Shown in pieces: positions 1 through 7,644 of a stretch of 12,628 bases of DNA; positions within the stretch are counted from its first letter, which is position 1, and each line of letters begins with the position of its first letter. The DNA lies in assembly GCA_026785985.1 (NCBI GenBank), contig JAJAYX010000321.1, forward strand, positions 1-12,628, read 5' to 3'. Source of the DNA: Rudanella sp. GTDB lineage: Bacteria; Bacteroidota; Bacteroidia; Cytophagales; Spirosomataceae. A program made the position numbers and the translations under genes. The notes under the pieces are model-generated. The model was not told the DNA's origin. It saw nothing but the letters and a program-made list of their open reading frames with translations, and did no database searches.

Positions 1-1
1 G

Positions 2-184
2 AGCAGTGCCAGTGCCAGCCCCACCGCCTACGTAACGTCGGGTAATTCGGCAGCCGGTTCTTCCGTAACGATGCCTGATGAGGCCGAAATCGACTCGATT
101 TTAGATAAAATTTCCCGCTCCGGCTACGAGAGCCTCTCCCGCGAAGAAAAGCAGAAGCTCTTTAAAGCAAGTCAGAAGAGCTAA
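2..184 (+). CDS. Rhomboid family intramembrane serine protease, C-terminal end (partial)
   Basis: This is the last 60 codons of a gene that enters from the left edge, in the frame starting at base 2 and ending with TAA at 182-184. The visible part is a Ser/Ala-rich, low-complexity linker followed by a compact charged tail: EIDSILDKISRSGYESLSRE and then EKQKLFKAS. That tail is what I recall at the C-terminus of many Bacteroidota rhomboid proteases (DUF6576-like), after the six-helix membrane domain. The catalytic Ser/His region lies outside the window, so the protease call rests on the tail alone. The gene converges on odhB, with 20 bases between the two stop codons and no clear terminator hairpin there. 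Confidence 0.62.
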   Translation, partial: SSASASPTAYVTSGNSAAGSSVTMPDEAEIDSILDKISRSGYESLSREEKQKLFKASQKS

Positions 185-204
185 AAACCACGAATGACGT
201 TTAC

Positions 205-1863
205 CTACACATCTAACAAAATTCGGGCGGGGTCTTCGAGCAGTTGCTTCACCCGAACCAGGAAGCTAACCGACTCTTTTCCGTCTATAATTCGGTGATC
301 ATAGCTGAGAGCCACGTACATGATCGGCCGCACCACAATTTCGCCGTTGATCACCACTGCCCGCTCCACAATGTTATGCATACCGAGGATGGCCGACTGT
401 GGGGCGTTGATGATTGGCGTTGACAGCATCGACCCAAAAATACCCCCGTTTGTAATCGTGAACGTGCCACCCTGCATCTGCTCGATGGTCAGTTTATTGT
501 CGCGGGCCAGACCTGCCAACCGCACAATTTCCTTTTCGATGTCCTGAAAGCTCATCTGCTAGGCGTTCCGAATAACAGTCAGCACCAAACGCCGCGCCGA
601 CGAAACGGCTATCGTAATGTCGCAGTAATCGTTGAAGATCATCTGGTCTCCGTCGATCATGGCGTTCACCGCCGGGAACTCCTTCAGGGCAATACAGATT
701 GCCTTCGTGAAGAACGACATGAAGCCAAGCCCCACCGCGTGTTTCTCCTTGAATTTATCTTTGTACTTATTCCGCAAATCCATGATCGGCTTCATGTCCA
801 CCTCGTTGAAGGTAGTCAACATGGCTGTTTCATTTTTCACGGCCACCAACCGACGGGCAATGGTCTTCCGCAACGAAGTCATTTTCTCCCGACGCTGCGT
901 GCGGCCACCAGCAGGAGCAGGGGCGGGGCTGGGAGTTGATGGCGCGGGGGTCGGGGTAGCTGAGGCAGGTGCCGGGCTTGCAACCTTTGCTGGCTGAGCG
1001 TCGACCCGCATGGCATCTTCTTTGGTGATCCGTCCGCCAACGCCTGTGCCATTCACAGCCGTAGCTTCCACACCTTTCTCGTCCAGAATCTTAGCCGCAG
1101 CAGGCGAGGCATGATTAGCCGCATAGCTGCTTCCATTGGGAGTCGTAGGTTGGGACGGCCCGTCGTTACGGTTGGGTGCAGGGGCCGCCGTTGCGGGGGC
1201 CGATTGACTGGCCGGAGTTGATAACGCACCTACCTCAATCCGGGCAATGACCCCCCCGATGGGCAGCGTTTCGCCAGCCTGCGCCACAATACGGAGCGTT
1301 CCGGCAGCTTCGGCAGGGAGTTCAAACGTGGCTTTATCCGATTCAAGTTCGCACAGCACCTCGTCCAGAGCCACCACATCACCGTCTTTTTTCGACCAGG
1401 CAGCAATAGTCACTTCCGTAATCGACTCACCCACAGCGGGCACCTTCATCTCAATCACCTGACCGCCCGTTGATGGTGCCGGGGCTGTTGCCACTGCGGC
1501 TGGCTGGGCGCGGTCTGGCGTGCCGGCTGGCTTCGCCTGCTGAGATTGTGCCGCAACAGGTTCAGGAGCGGATACCGGGGCAGGCGCTTCAGGTTTCGGG
1601 GCTGCAGGATCCCCGTTCGACGCGCCCACTGCAGCATCAATCGTGCAGATTACTGCACCAATGGGCAGCGTATCACCTGCCTGAGCCATAATGTGCAACA
1701 CACCCTCAGTATCTGCCGGGAGTTCAAAGGAGGCTTTATCGGAGTCGAGGGTACAGAGAACCTCGTCGATCTTCACCGTATCGCCTTCTTTTTTCAACCA
1801 CTCGCCCACCGTTACTTCGGTGATCGACTCACCCACAGCGGGGACTTTTATTTCAACGGCCAT
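205..1863 (-). pseudogene. odhB: 2-oxoglutarate dehydrogenase E2 (dihydrolipoyl succinyltransferase), interrupted by an in-frame stop
   Basis: E2 of the 2-oxoglutarate dehydrogenase complex transfers succinyl groups from E1 to CoA through lipoyl-lysine arms in the TCA cycle. The first piece (559-1863, 434 codons) has two lipoyl domains with lipoyl lysines at K43 (DSDKASFE) and K177 (ESDKATFE), Pro/Ala-rich linkers, a peripheral-subunit-binding domain at about 250-285, and the start of the catalytic domain. The second piece (205-555) continues in the same frame and carries the rest of the catalytic domain, with the DHRIIDG catalytic-histidine motif. A TAG at 559-561 separates them, where the family has Glu (VIRNAEx). 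Read through, the protein would be 552 aa, normal for a two-lipoyl E2. A restart at ATG 553-555 would give only a catalytic-domain half. The gene lies 89 bases downstream of odhA in the same direction. Family identity is certain; whether the stop is real is not. Confidence 0.93.
559..561 (-). other. In-frame TAG nonsense codon in odhB
   Basis: The coding strand reads ATT CGG AAC GCC TAG CAG ATG AGC, i.e. I-R-N-A-stop-Q-M-S. Homologues have I-R-N-A-E/D here, so one base (GAG to TAG) explains the stop. Just upstream, the conserved R-G-L-V-x-P-V segment reads R-R-L-V-L-T-V, so conserved Gly and Pro positions are changed as well. The frame is unchanged on both sides. Confidence 0.9.
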
Positions 1864-1892
1864 AATTTTATTGTGCTTGATGGCTGATAATC

Positions 1893-1946
1893 AGTGGCTG
1901 GTTTCGCGGGTCTTAACCAGCCACCAGTAACTAACCACCAGCCACT
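1893..1946. repeat. Inverted and direct repeats of a GTGGCTGG motif between odhA and odhB
   Basis: Within the 89-base gap between the odhA stop and the odhB start, gtggctggtt (1894-1903) is a perfect inverted match to aaccagccac (1915-1924), leaving an 11-base loop. A second copy, accagccact (1937-1946), can pair with agtggctggt (1893-1902). The two right-hand copies therefore compete for one left arm. The transcript of the minus strand could form either hairpin between the two cistrons. There is no U-run, so it is not an obvious intrinsic terminator. It could process the odhA-odhB mRNA, attenuate it, or be a dispersed repeat; that part is inference. Confidence 0.6.
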
Positions 1947-1952
1947 TAATTA

Positions 1953-4769
1953 CTATTCAAACGCTTTTGCTACCAATGCGGCTTGTTCCTTGGTATGAAT
2001 TTTAGCGAAGCCAGTGGCAGGCGAAGCTGCGGCTACCCGCGAAACCGGGCGTAACTGAACATCCATCATTTCGCGGAGCAGGTAGGTGTAACAACCCATG
2101 TTGAGTGGTTCTTCCTGCACCCACACGAGTTCGGCTTTTTTGTATTGGGCCAAGGCTACGTCGAGTTGCTTTTTAGGTAGCGGGTGCAGTTGCTCCATTC
2201 TCACAATAGCCACATCGGTGCGGCTGTCAGCCTGTTGTTTTTCGAGCAGTTCGTAATAAATCTTACCCGTGCAGAGCAACACCCGCTTCACCTTTTTAGG
2301 GTCGGCATAACTGTCACCAATTACCTCTTGAAAACATCCTTTGATAAGATCTTCGAGGGGCGAGATCACCTGCGGATGCCGCAACAGCGACTTCGGCGAC
2401 ATGATCACGAGCGGCTTGCGGAACGCCCACGTCAACTGACGGCGCATGATGTGGAACAGGTTGGCGGGTGTTGTCACGTTGGCCACCACCATGTTATACT
2501 GAGCGCAAAGTTGAAGATACCGCTCTGGGCGGGCGTTGGAGTGTTCGGGGCCTTGCCCTTCGTAGCCGTGCGGCAACAGCATGGTCACGCCATTCTGAAT
2601 ACCCCACTTCGATTCACCAGCCGCAATAAACTGGTCGATCATGGTTTGGGCACCGTTGGCAAAATCGCCGAACTGCGCTTCCCAAATAACCAGCGCGTGG
2701 GGTGTAGCCATCGCATAGCCATACTCAAAACCCAATACGCCGTATTCCGACAGCAGAGAATTATAAATCTGAATACTGGCCGGAATGATCGGTTCACCCT
2801 CCTGATTCAGCGAATTACCCTGAATGTGGTTCAGAGACGAGTAGATCGCGTTTGTTTCCTGATCGTGTAACACGGCATGGCGGTGCGAGAACGTTCCCCG
2901 TTGCACGTCCTGCCCACTCAACCGAACGGGTTTGCCTTCTGTTAGCAACGACCCATACGCCAGCAATTCTGCTGTTCCCCAGTTCACCAGTTTTGTTTCG
3001 GTGAGCATTTGTTTCCGGTCGCGGAGCAGCTTGTCGATCTGTTTCAGCGGCTTGAATCCTTCCGGCACCGTATATAAACTCTGCCCGATTCGTTCAAGGG
3101 TTTCTCGCGGAACACCTGTCTCCGGCGACTGATCGAAGTCGGCGGGTTGCGACGTGCGCAACTCGGCCCACTGCTGATCGAGCCGGAGCGGTTTATATTT
3201 GATTTCTTCTTTTTGCTTGACCTTGTCGAGCCGTTCCTGCAACAGTTTTTTGAACTCGGCATCCATGCCCCCTGCCAACTGCGCATCCACCTCGCTCCGC
3301 TCCACCAACAATTTGTTGTAGATGTCGCGGGGGTTAGCGTGCTTGTCGATCACGGCATACATGGTTGGCTGCGTAAACTTCGGCTCGTCGGACTCGTTAT
3401 GGCCGTAGCGTCGGTAGCAAACCATGTCGATGAACACATCGCGCTTGAACATTTCGCGGAATTCCACGGCTAATTTAGCGCAGAAGAACACCGCTTCGGG
3501 ATCGTCGCCGTTGACGTGGAAAATGGGTGCGTCGATGATTTTGGCCACGTCGGAACAGTAAATTGACGAACGGGCATCATCGAAATCGGTGGTGAAACCG
3601 ACTTGGTTATTAATCACAAAATGCACCGTTCCGCCGGTTTGGTAACCGGGCAGTTTGGCCATTTGGGTCACTTCATACACAATACCCTGACCAGCCACGG
3701 CTGCATCGCCATGAATCAGGATCGGCATGATTTTGGTGAAATCGCCCTTATATTCTTCGTCGGCCTGGGCGCGAACGAAGCCCTCCACCACCGGATTCAC
3801 GGCTTCGAGGTGTGAGGGATTGGGGGCCAATTTCACATTGATCATTTTGCCCGACGGCGTTTCGGTCAGGCTGGCATAGCCGAGGTGGTATTTCACGTCG
3901 CCATCACCTTGCACCTGACTCGGAATGTTCCCCTCGAAGCCATCGAAAATGCTTTCGTAGGACTTGCCCAGAATGTTCGACAGCACGTTGAGCCGCCCCC
4001 GATGTGCCATCCCGATCATCACTTCCTCAACGCCCATGTCAGCGGCTTTGTTGATGATCGCGTCTAAGGCCGGAATGGTGGTTTCGCCCCCTTCGAGCGA
4101 GAATCGTTTCTGGCCTAAGAACTTGGTATGCAGAAAGTTCTCAAAAACGGTGGCCTCATTCAGCTTTTTCAAAAAGCGGGTTTTCTCCTCAATGGTCGGG
4201 TCAAAAACCAATGCCTCCTTCTCGATCTTGTTTCGAAGCCAGTTCTTCACGTCGATCTCGCGGATGTACATGTACTCGAAACCAATGCGCCCGGCATAGA
4301 TTTTTTCGAGCGAAGCCATAATCTCGCGCAGCGTTGCCGCGCCAATACCCAGCAGCGTTCCCGACTCGAAAACGGTGTCTAAATCGGCTTCCGATAGGGC
4401 ATAATCGGCCAGTTTAAGGCGGGGATTACGGTCTTTGCGGAAGCGGATCGGGTTGGTGTGAGCCAGCAGGTGCCCGCGTGAGCGATACGCTTTAATCAGG
4501 CTCGCTACGGAGACTTCTTTCTCGCTGTGTTTGGCATCGACCGGCGTTTTAGCCGGTTGGTTGTTGGTGGTAGCCGCCGTACCGTTTGTGGCTGGGCTGG
4601 TTCCGTTGGCGGTTTTGGAACCATTTTCGCCGTAGGTCAGCGAGAAATCGAAGCCTTCAAAAAACGTCTGCCAGCTTGCATCAACCGAGGCAGGGTCTTG
4701 CCTATACGCCTGGTACAATTGGTCAACGTAAGCTGCGTCTGAATTTGCTATATACGAATACTTATCCAT
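1953..4769 (-). CDS. odhA: 2-oxoglutarate dehydrogenase E1 component (thiamine diphosphate dependent)
   Basis: E1 decarboxylates 2-oxoglutarate and reductively succinylates the lipoyl arms of E2 in the TCA cycle. The 938-aa frame is intact and normal in length. The N-terminus (MDKYSYIANSD, then SWQTFFEGF) is the E1 N-terminal segment that anchors to the complex. GMAHRGRLN includes H256. The thiamine diphosphate motif runs from GDAAVAGQG (G354-D355) to INNQVGFTT (N387-N388), and the transketolase-like pyrimidine domain contains QRGTFSHRHAV. The C-terminus includes SPKSLLRHP. I chose ATG 4767-4769 because the longer frame begins with a TTG at 4797-4799 that lies inside a promoter -7 box, and the E1 family starts at about MDKYSY. 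odhB follows in the same direction. The E3 gene is not in the window. I see no damaging change. Confidence 0.97.
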   Translation of the reverse strand: MDKYSYIANSDAAYVDQLYQAYRQDPASVDASWQTFFEGFDFSLTYGENGSKTANGTSPATNGTAATTNNQPAKTPVDAKHSEKEVSVASLIKAYRSRGHLLAHTNPIRFRKDRNPRLKLADYALSEADLDTVFESGTLLGIGAATLREIMASLEKIYAGRIGFEYMYIREIDVKNWLRNKIEKEALVFDPTIEEKTRFLKKLNEATVFENFLHTKFLGQKRFSLEGGETTIPALDAIINKAADMGVEEVMIGMAHRGRLNVLSNILGKSYESIFDGFEGNIPSQVQGDGDVKYHLGYASLTETPSGKMINVKLAPNPSHLEAVNPVVEGFVRAQADEEYKGDFTKIMPILIHGDAAVAGQGIVYEVTQMAKLPGYQTGGTVHFVINNQVGFTTDFDDARSSIYCSDVAKIIDAPIFHVNGDDPEAVFFCAKLAVEFREMFKRDVFIDMVCYRRYGHNESDEPKFTQPTMYAVIDKHANPRDIYNKLLVERSEVDAQLAGGMDAEFKKLLQERLDKVKQKEEIKYKPLRLDQQWAELRTSQPADFDQSPETGVPRETLERIGQSLYTVPEGFKPLKQIDKLLRDRKQMLTETKLVNWGTAELLAYGSLLTEGKPVRLSGQDVQRGTFSHRHAVLHDQETNAIYSSLNHIQGNSLNQEGEPIIPASIQIYNSLLSEYGVLGFEYGYAMATPHALVIWEAQFGDFANGAQTMIDQFIAAGESKWGIQNGVTMLLPHGYEGQGPEHSNARPERYLQLCAQYNMVVANVTTPANLFHIMRRQLTWAFRKPLVIMSPKSLLRHPQVISPLEDLIKGCFQEVIGDSYADPKKVKRVLLCTGKIYYELLEKQQADSRTDVAIVRMEQLHPLPKKQLDVALAQYKKAELVWVQEEPLNMGCYTYLLREMMDVQLRPVSRVAAASPATGFAKIHTKEQAALVAKAFE

Positions 4770-4796
4770 AAGTTCGGCACTTCTGTATTTGACGGG

Positions 4797-4804
4797 CAAA
4801 GGTA
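4797..4804 (-). promoter_or_regulatory. Bacteroidota-type -7 box (TACCTTTG) for odhA-odhB
   Basis: The minus strand reads TACCTTTG, an exact match to the TAnnTTTG -7 element of Bacteroidota housekeeping sigma promoters. It ends 27 bases before the ATG at 4769, so transcription would start about 20 bases upstream of the start codon. A TTTTG at 4829-4833 could be the -33 element, but its 24-base spacer is longer than the usual 19-21 or so, so that assignment is weak. Confidence 0.6.
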
Positions 4805-4964
4805 CAGCATCGGCCCGAAAGTAGGCCGCAAAATTTGGACTTTATCGGTTTCTTTGCTAAGCATCACTAGCTGGCTTGAGGAACAAACAAAAAATTTGCC
4901 AGTTGGTTAGCGATTATTAAGCCACGGACAGGTCTTAACTCAATACTTAAAAACGCACGCATTA

Positions 4965-5345
4965 CTAACCGTGTTTAGGTTGCCAGTGGCCATTCTTCCC
5001 AACCCGTAATTGCTCAATATGCGACTGGGTTTGCTGCATCTGTTGTTGGCGAATCAGTTCAACGGGTTCAGCGGCCCGCACGTTGCAGTCGGTAATGGGC
5101 CAACGTTCGCAGGTTTCGCCCTCCAAGGTGTCGGGGATAGCCGGGTCGTCCAGAAAATGAAAGACACTCCGCAACTGGTCGGTGAGGGGAAAGCCGATAT
5201 TGATGCTACTGTTGGTGGTAGTGGGTGGCGACGACTTTGCGATCAAGAAGACGAATTATGTGTTTTCACTGGTAGAAAACGTGATCCGTTGCGCCCGGCA
5301 AATAGGCTGATTTACTACGTTCTCCAACTCTGTTACGGTTGATTA
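4965..5345 (-). pseudogene. Decayed C-terminal remnant, probably of an XRE-family transcriptional regulator
   Basis: One frame runs from just after a stop at 5343-5345 to the stop at 4965, broken by TAA at 5256-5258. On both sides it reads like protein: TELENVVNQPICRAQRITFS upstream of the stop, then LRSVFHFLDDPAIPDTLEGE, TCERWPITDCNVRAAEP and a Gln-rich tail. The end resembles the Cys-containing tail (T-C-E-R-C-x-[IL]-x-[DN]-C-x-x-R-[AV]-A-x-P) that I recall from Bacteroidota XRE regulators; here the second Cys is Trp. No helix-turn-helix is present: the sequence upstream is the unrelated lipoprotein gene. I infer a truncated, decaying gene. The frame after the stop has only a TTG start at 5244-5246. 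The alternative is a short hypothetical protein of 93 aa. Confidence 0.45.
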
Positions 5346-5348
5346 TCC

Positions 5349-5801
5349 TCATTTTTTACCCCTAAAAACAACTCGCTGGGCTTTGGTTGTTCCACTGGCA
5401 GGGGTTGTGATATCGATGGTGATCGTTGTGCCATTGGCCGTACCGATCTTAGTACCATTGTTTAGCATATCATACCCAGTGCTGCTTTTTTGTAATGTTG
5501 CCGGTACAGAAGTTTGCCCTACTCCAGGGAAAGAGATGATACTTGTGTTCGTTGTTATTTTTGAGGATAATTCAACCGTATTCGCATCTCTTCGTACCGC
5601 CGTAACGATACCTGAACCCGTTGTTGCTCCAGTAGTTACGGGCAAGGCTACTTCGCTATACCCCGTACCATTATCCAGCCCCCAGGCGGTCATTTGGTAG
5701 GTTGCCGCTACGGTGGCACCCGCTTCCGGCTCGGCTTCTTCCTCTTTCTTACACCCTGCAAAGACGACTAAGAGCAGACACGCAATTGTAAAATTTTTCA
5801 T
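5349..5801 (-). CDS. Small lipoprotein with a surface-export type signal, function unknown
   Basis: This 150-aa protein starts MKNFTIACLLLVVFAGC, a type II signal peptide with the lipidated cysteine at C17. The next residues, KKEEE, match the acidic lipoprotein export signal described in Bacteroidota (Lys or Gln followed by acidic residues), so it is probably carried to the outer face of the outer membrane. The mature part is Thr/Ser/Gly-rich with alternating hydrophobic residues, consistent with a small beta-sandwich, and ends in a basic tail (FRGKK). I recognise no catalytic motif or named family. It sits immediately upstream of the regulator remnant on the same strand, and is divergent from the S41 protease lipoprotein across about 290 bases. 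Real-gene evidence: the clean signal peptide and lipobox. Function: none can be assigned. Confidence 0.8.
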   Translation of the reverse strand: MKNFTIACLLLVVFAGCKKEEEAEPEAGATVAATYQMTAWGLDNGTGYSEVALPVTTGATTGSGIVTAVRRDANTVELSSKITTNTSIISFPGVGQTSVPATLQKSSTGYDMLNNGTKIGTANGTTITIDITTPASGTTKAQRVVFRGKK

Positions 5802-6091
5802 GAGGACCTGGTTTAATTATTTATGAATCAAGCAAATGAACGAAATGTGAACTATCATCATCCTACTTACTTATTTATCGGTCATAGACGAGGTTAGACA
5901 TCGCTACAAGTAGTAGAGTTAGCCGCTTAAACCGACCTTCCAGAAAGCCATGAAGAGCCACTTCGAGCCGCACTACCGGCTGATTTATTAAATATTCCCC
6001 AGATTGAACGCACCATGCAAGGTTAATAAACGTTTCAGAGTAAGTATATTTAAACAATAGTCTCCAAGCTTTATCAATACCTGATTTTCGC
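5802..6091. other. Divergent intergenic region between two lipoprotein genes
   Basis: This 290-base AT-richer stretch separates the start codons of the small lipoprotein (-) and the S41 protease (+). On the minus strand TTCATTTG (5833-5840) is one mismatch from TAnnTTTG, at a sensible distance from the ATG at 5801. On the plus strand TATATTTA (6045-6052) is the best -7 candidate for the protease, also one mismatch off. Neither has a convincing -33 TTTG. Two minus-strand open frames cross it, but they show no recognisable protein features. Confidence 0.4.
5833..5840 (-). promoter_or_regulatory. Possible -7 box (TTCATTTG) for the small lipoprotein gene
   Basis: The minus strand has TTCATTTG, 7 of 8 positions of TAnnTTTG, ending 31 bases before the ATG at 5801. 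That would give an untranslated leader of roughly 25 bases. No -33 TTTG is seen at the usual distance, so this is a weak call. Confidence 0.3.
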
Positions 6092-7561
6092 ATGACTCAA
6101 CAACAAATACACTGGCGTCCAGCAGTGCTTTCGATAGCCGTTGGAGCCTCTCTTTTGAGTGCCTGTAAAGATCCACAGGTCGACCCAACCTCCACAACCT
6201 CCACAACTACGCCAACCGGCGTTGTTACCGATCAGGAAGTGAATCAGTGGACGCTGGATTCGATGAAGACGTATTATTACTGGAACGACAAACTACCATC
6301 CAACCCAAACCTGGGTCAGACTCCCGACAAGTTTTTCGGTTCCATTCTGTATAAATGGGATAAAACGACGCGGCCCGATGGCGACCGTTTTTCCTGGATT
6401 CAGAAAAATGTGGATGAGTTGAAAAACTCGTTGCAGGGTATCGAGAAAACGACCGGATTTGAATTTAATCTTCGATTGTTTCCTTCGGGTTCGCAAAATG
6501 TGGTCGGGCAGGTTCTGTACGTGCTACCCAATTCGCCGGCGGCTCGTTCGGGAATCAAACGGGGCGATATTTTCAATGGTGTCAGCGGGCAAACCATGAC
6601 AACTGGCAATTACCAGTCCGTACTGTCGGCACTTGGTTCAGGGAACAGCGAGACCTATACGTTTGTGACGGCAGATGCTGTTAACCGGACTGTGTCGAAC
6701 CCGGTTACAAAAACGCTGACGCTGGAACAATTGAGCGAAAACCCGGTTTTCAAAGATTCTGTTTACACAATTGGAGCCAAAAAAATCGGCTATTTTGTTT
6801 ATAATCAGTTCATTAATGGGCCAAGTGGTTTCAGCGATCTCACCTATGATAATCAGGTGGACGCAGTATTTGCCAGATTTAAAGCACAGGGTGTCAACGA
6901 GTTAGTGCTCGATTTGCGGTACAATCCCGGTGGTTCCACGTCGGCATCCCGTAACTTAGCCAGCCTGATTGGTAAAGGCGTTGGTTCAAGCGAGATATTT
7001 TATCGTCAGGAACTGAACAGCCAGATTATGGAGCAGTACCGCAAGGCCAACACCATCGCTAATCTCCAGGTGAAGTTCACGAACAAGTCGCAGAATATCG
7101 GGGCTAATCTGAGCCGAGTTTTTGTGTTGACCAGTGACCGAACGGCTTCAGCCAGTGAGTTGATTATCAACGGCTTGAAGCCATTTATGTCGGTTCAGGT
7201 GGTAGGCGATACGACCTATGGTAAGAATGTCGGCTCCATCACGATTGAAGATGAGCGCAAACCCCGCCGAATAAACTGGGGTTTGCAACCAATCATTGCC
7301 AAGTCGTTTAATAAGCTCAACCAATCGGATTATACGGGTGGTTTTGCCCCCGATCAGGTGGTTTTTGAGCCCGTTGTACTATCACCCCTGGGCGACATTG
7401 CCAATGAGCCGCTGCTTCGGACGGCTATTGGCCGCATCACTGGCACCAACACGGGCCGCATCGCCACACCGCAACAAACCAACCCCAATGTTGGCTCCAC
7501 CCTCGACCGCAAAGCTGGGGGAGGTAATATGTTTGAACCGGGGATGCCGAAGTTGAAGTAA
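6092..7561 (+). CDS. S41 family (C-terminal processing type) peptidase, PDZ-containing lipoprotein
   Basis: The 489-aa protein begins with a type II signal peptide ending LLSAC (C25), then a Thr/Pro-rich tether, so it should be membrane-anchored facing the periplasm or surface. At about residues 120-210 there is a PDZ-like segment (LPNSPAARSGIKRGDI). The S41 core follows: VLDLRYNPGGS (Y277-S282), then TASASE with predicted nucleophile S353, and TTYGKNVGS with K378. The Ser-Lys spacing of 25 residues matches the tail-specific protease dyad known from CtpB and Prc. S41 enzymes usually cleave near C-termini of exported proteins; the substrate here is unknown. The C-terminus (about 430-489) is Pro/Thr/Asn-rich and looks disordered. 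The gene is alone on its strand, convergent with the cyclotransferase gene. The start is the first ATG before the signal peptide. No lesion is seen. Confidence 0.93.
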   Translation: MTQQQIHWRPAVLSIAVGASLLSACKDPQVDPTSTTSTTTPTGVVTDQEVNQWTLDSMKTYYYWNDKLPSNPNLGQTPDKFFGSILYKWDKTTRPDGDRFSWIQKNVDELKNSLQGIEKTTGFEFNLRLFPSGSQNVVGQVLYVLPNSPAARSGIKRGDIFNGVSGQTMTTGNYQSVLSALGSGNSETYTFVTADAVNRTVSNPVTKTLTLEQLSENPVFKDSVYTIGAKKIGYFVYNQFINGPSGFSDLTYDNQVDAVFARFKAQGVNELVLDLRYNPGGSTSASRNLASLIGKGVGSSEIFYRQELNSQIMEQYRKANTIANLQVKFTNKSQNIGANLSRVFVLTSDRTASASELIINGLKPFMSVQVVGDTTYGKNVGSITIEDERKPRRINWGLQPIIAKSFNKLNQSDYTGGFAPDQVVFEPVVLSPLGDIANEPLLRTAIGRITGTNTGRIATPQQTNPNVGSTLDRKAGGGNMFEPGMPKLK

Positions 7562-7583
7562 AAAGAGGACGAGTGAATTAACG

Positions 7584-7644
7584 AAAGAGTGAAAGAGTGG
7601 CTGACGCAGGTTTCAAACTTGCCCCAGCCACTCTTTCACTCTTT
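7584..7644. terminator. Strong bidirectional terminator-like hairpin between convergent genes
   Basis: The arm aaagagtgaaagagtggctg (7584-7603) is perfectly complementary to 7625-7644, giving a 20-base stem. The 21-base loop can fold further: gcaggtt (7606-7612) pairs with aacttgc (7616-7622) with one G-U pair in the plus-strand transcript. It begins 23 bases after the S41 protease stop. Its right arm contains the stop codon of the minus-strand cyclotransferase gene (7636-7638). In the plus direction the right arm ends in CUCUUU and no long U-run follows, so termination or 3'-end protection is inferred from position and stability. Confidence 0.7.

Noticed and set aside
205..1863. odhB as a deliberately split two-subunit E2 or a recoded stop codon
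   Set aside because: The catalytic domain would be cut in mid-fold, no ribosome-binding or recoding structure is visible near 553-561, and nearby conserved residues are also altered, which favours mutation or error.
2184..2870. 228-codon open frame on the plus strand inside odhA
   Set aside because: It lies fully antisense to a highly conserved part of odhA, and its translation (His/Arg/Leu-rich) has no domain-like features. It is a by-product of GC-biased codons.
5010..5342. 110-codon plus-strand frame over the regulator remnant
   Set aside because: The opposite strand carries recognisable regulator-tail residues across the stop, whereas this frame shows none.
5875..6206. Two minus-strand frames of 72 codons in the 5802-6206 area
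   Set aside because: One overlaps the signal peptide of the S41 protease antisense. The other covers the divergent promoter region. Neither has recognisable features.
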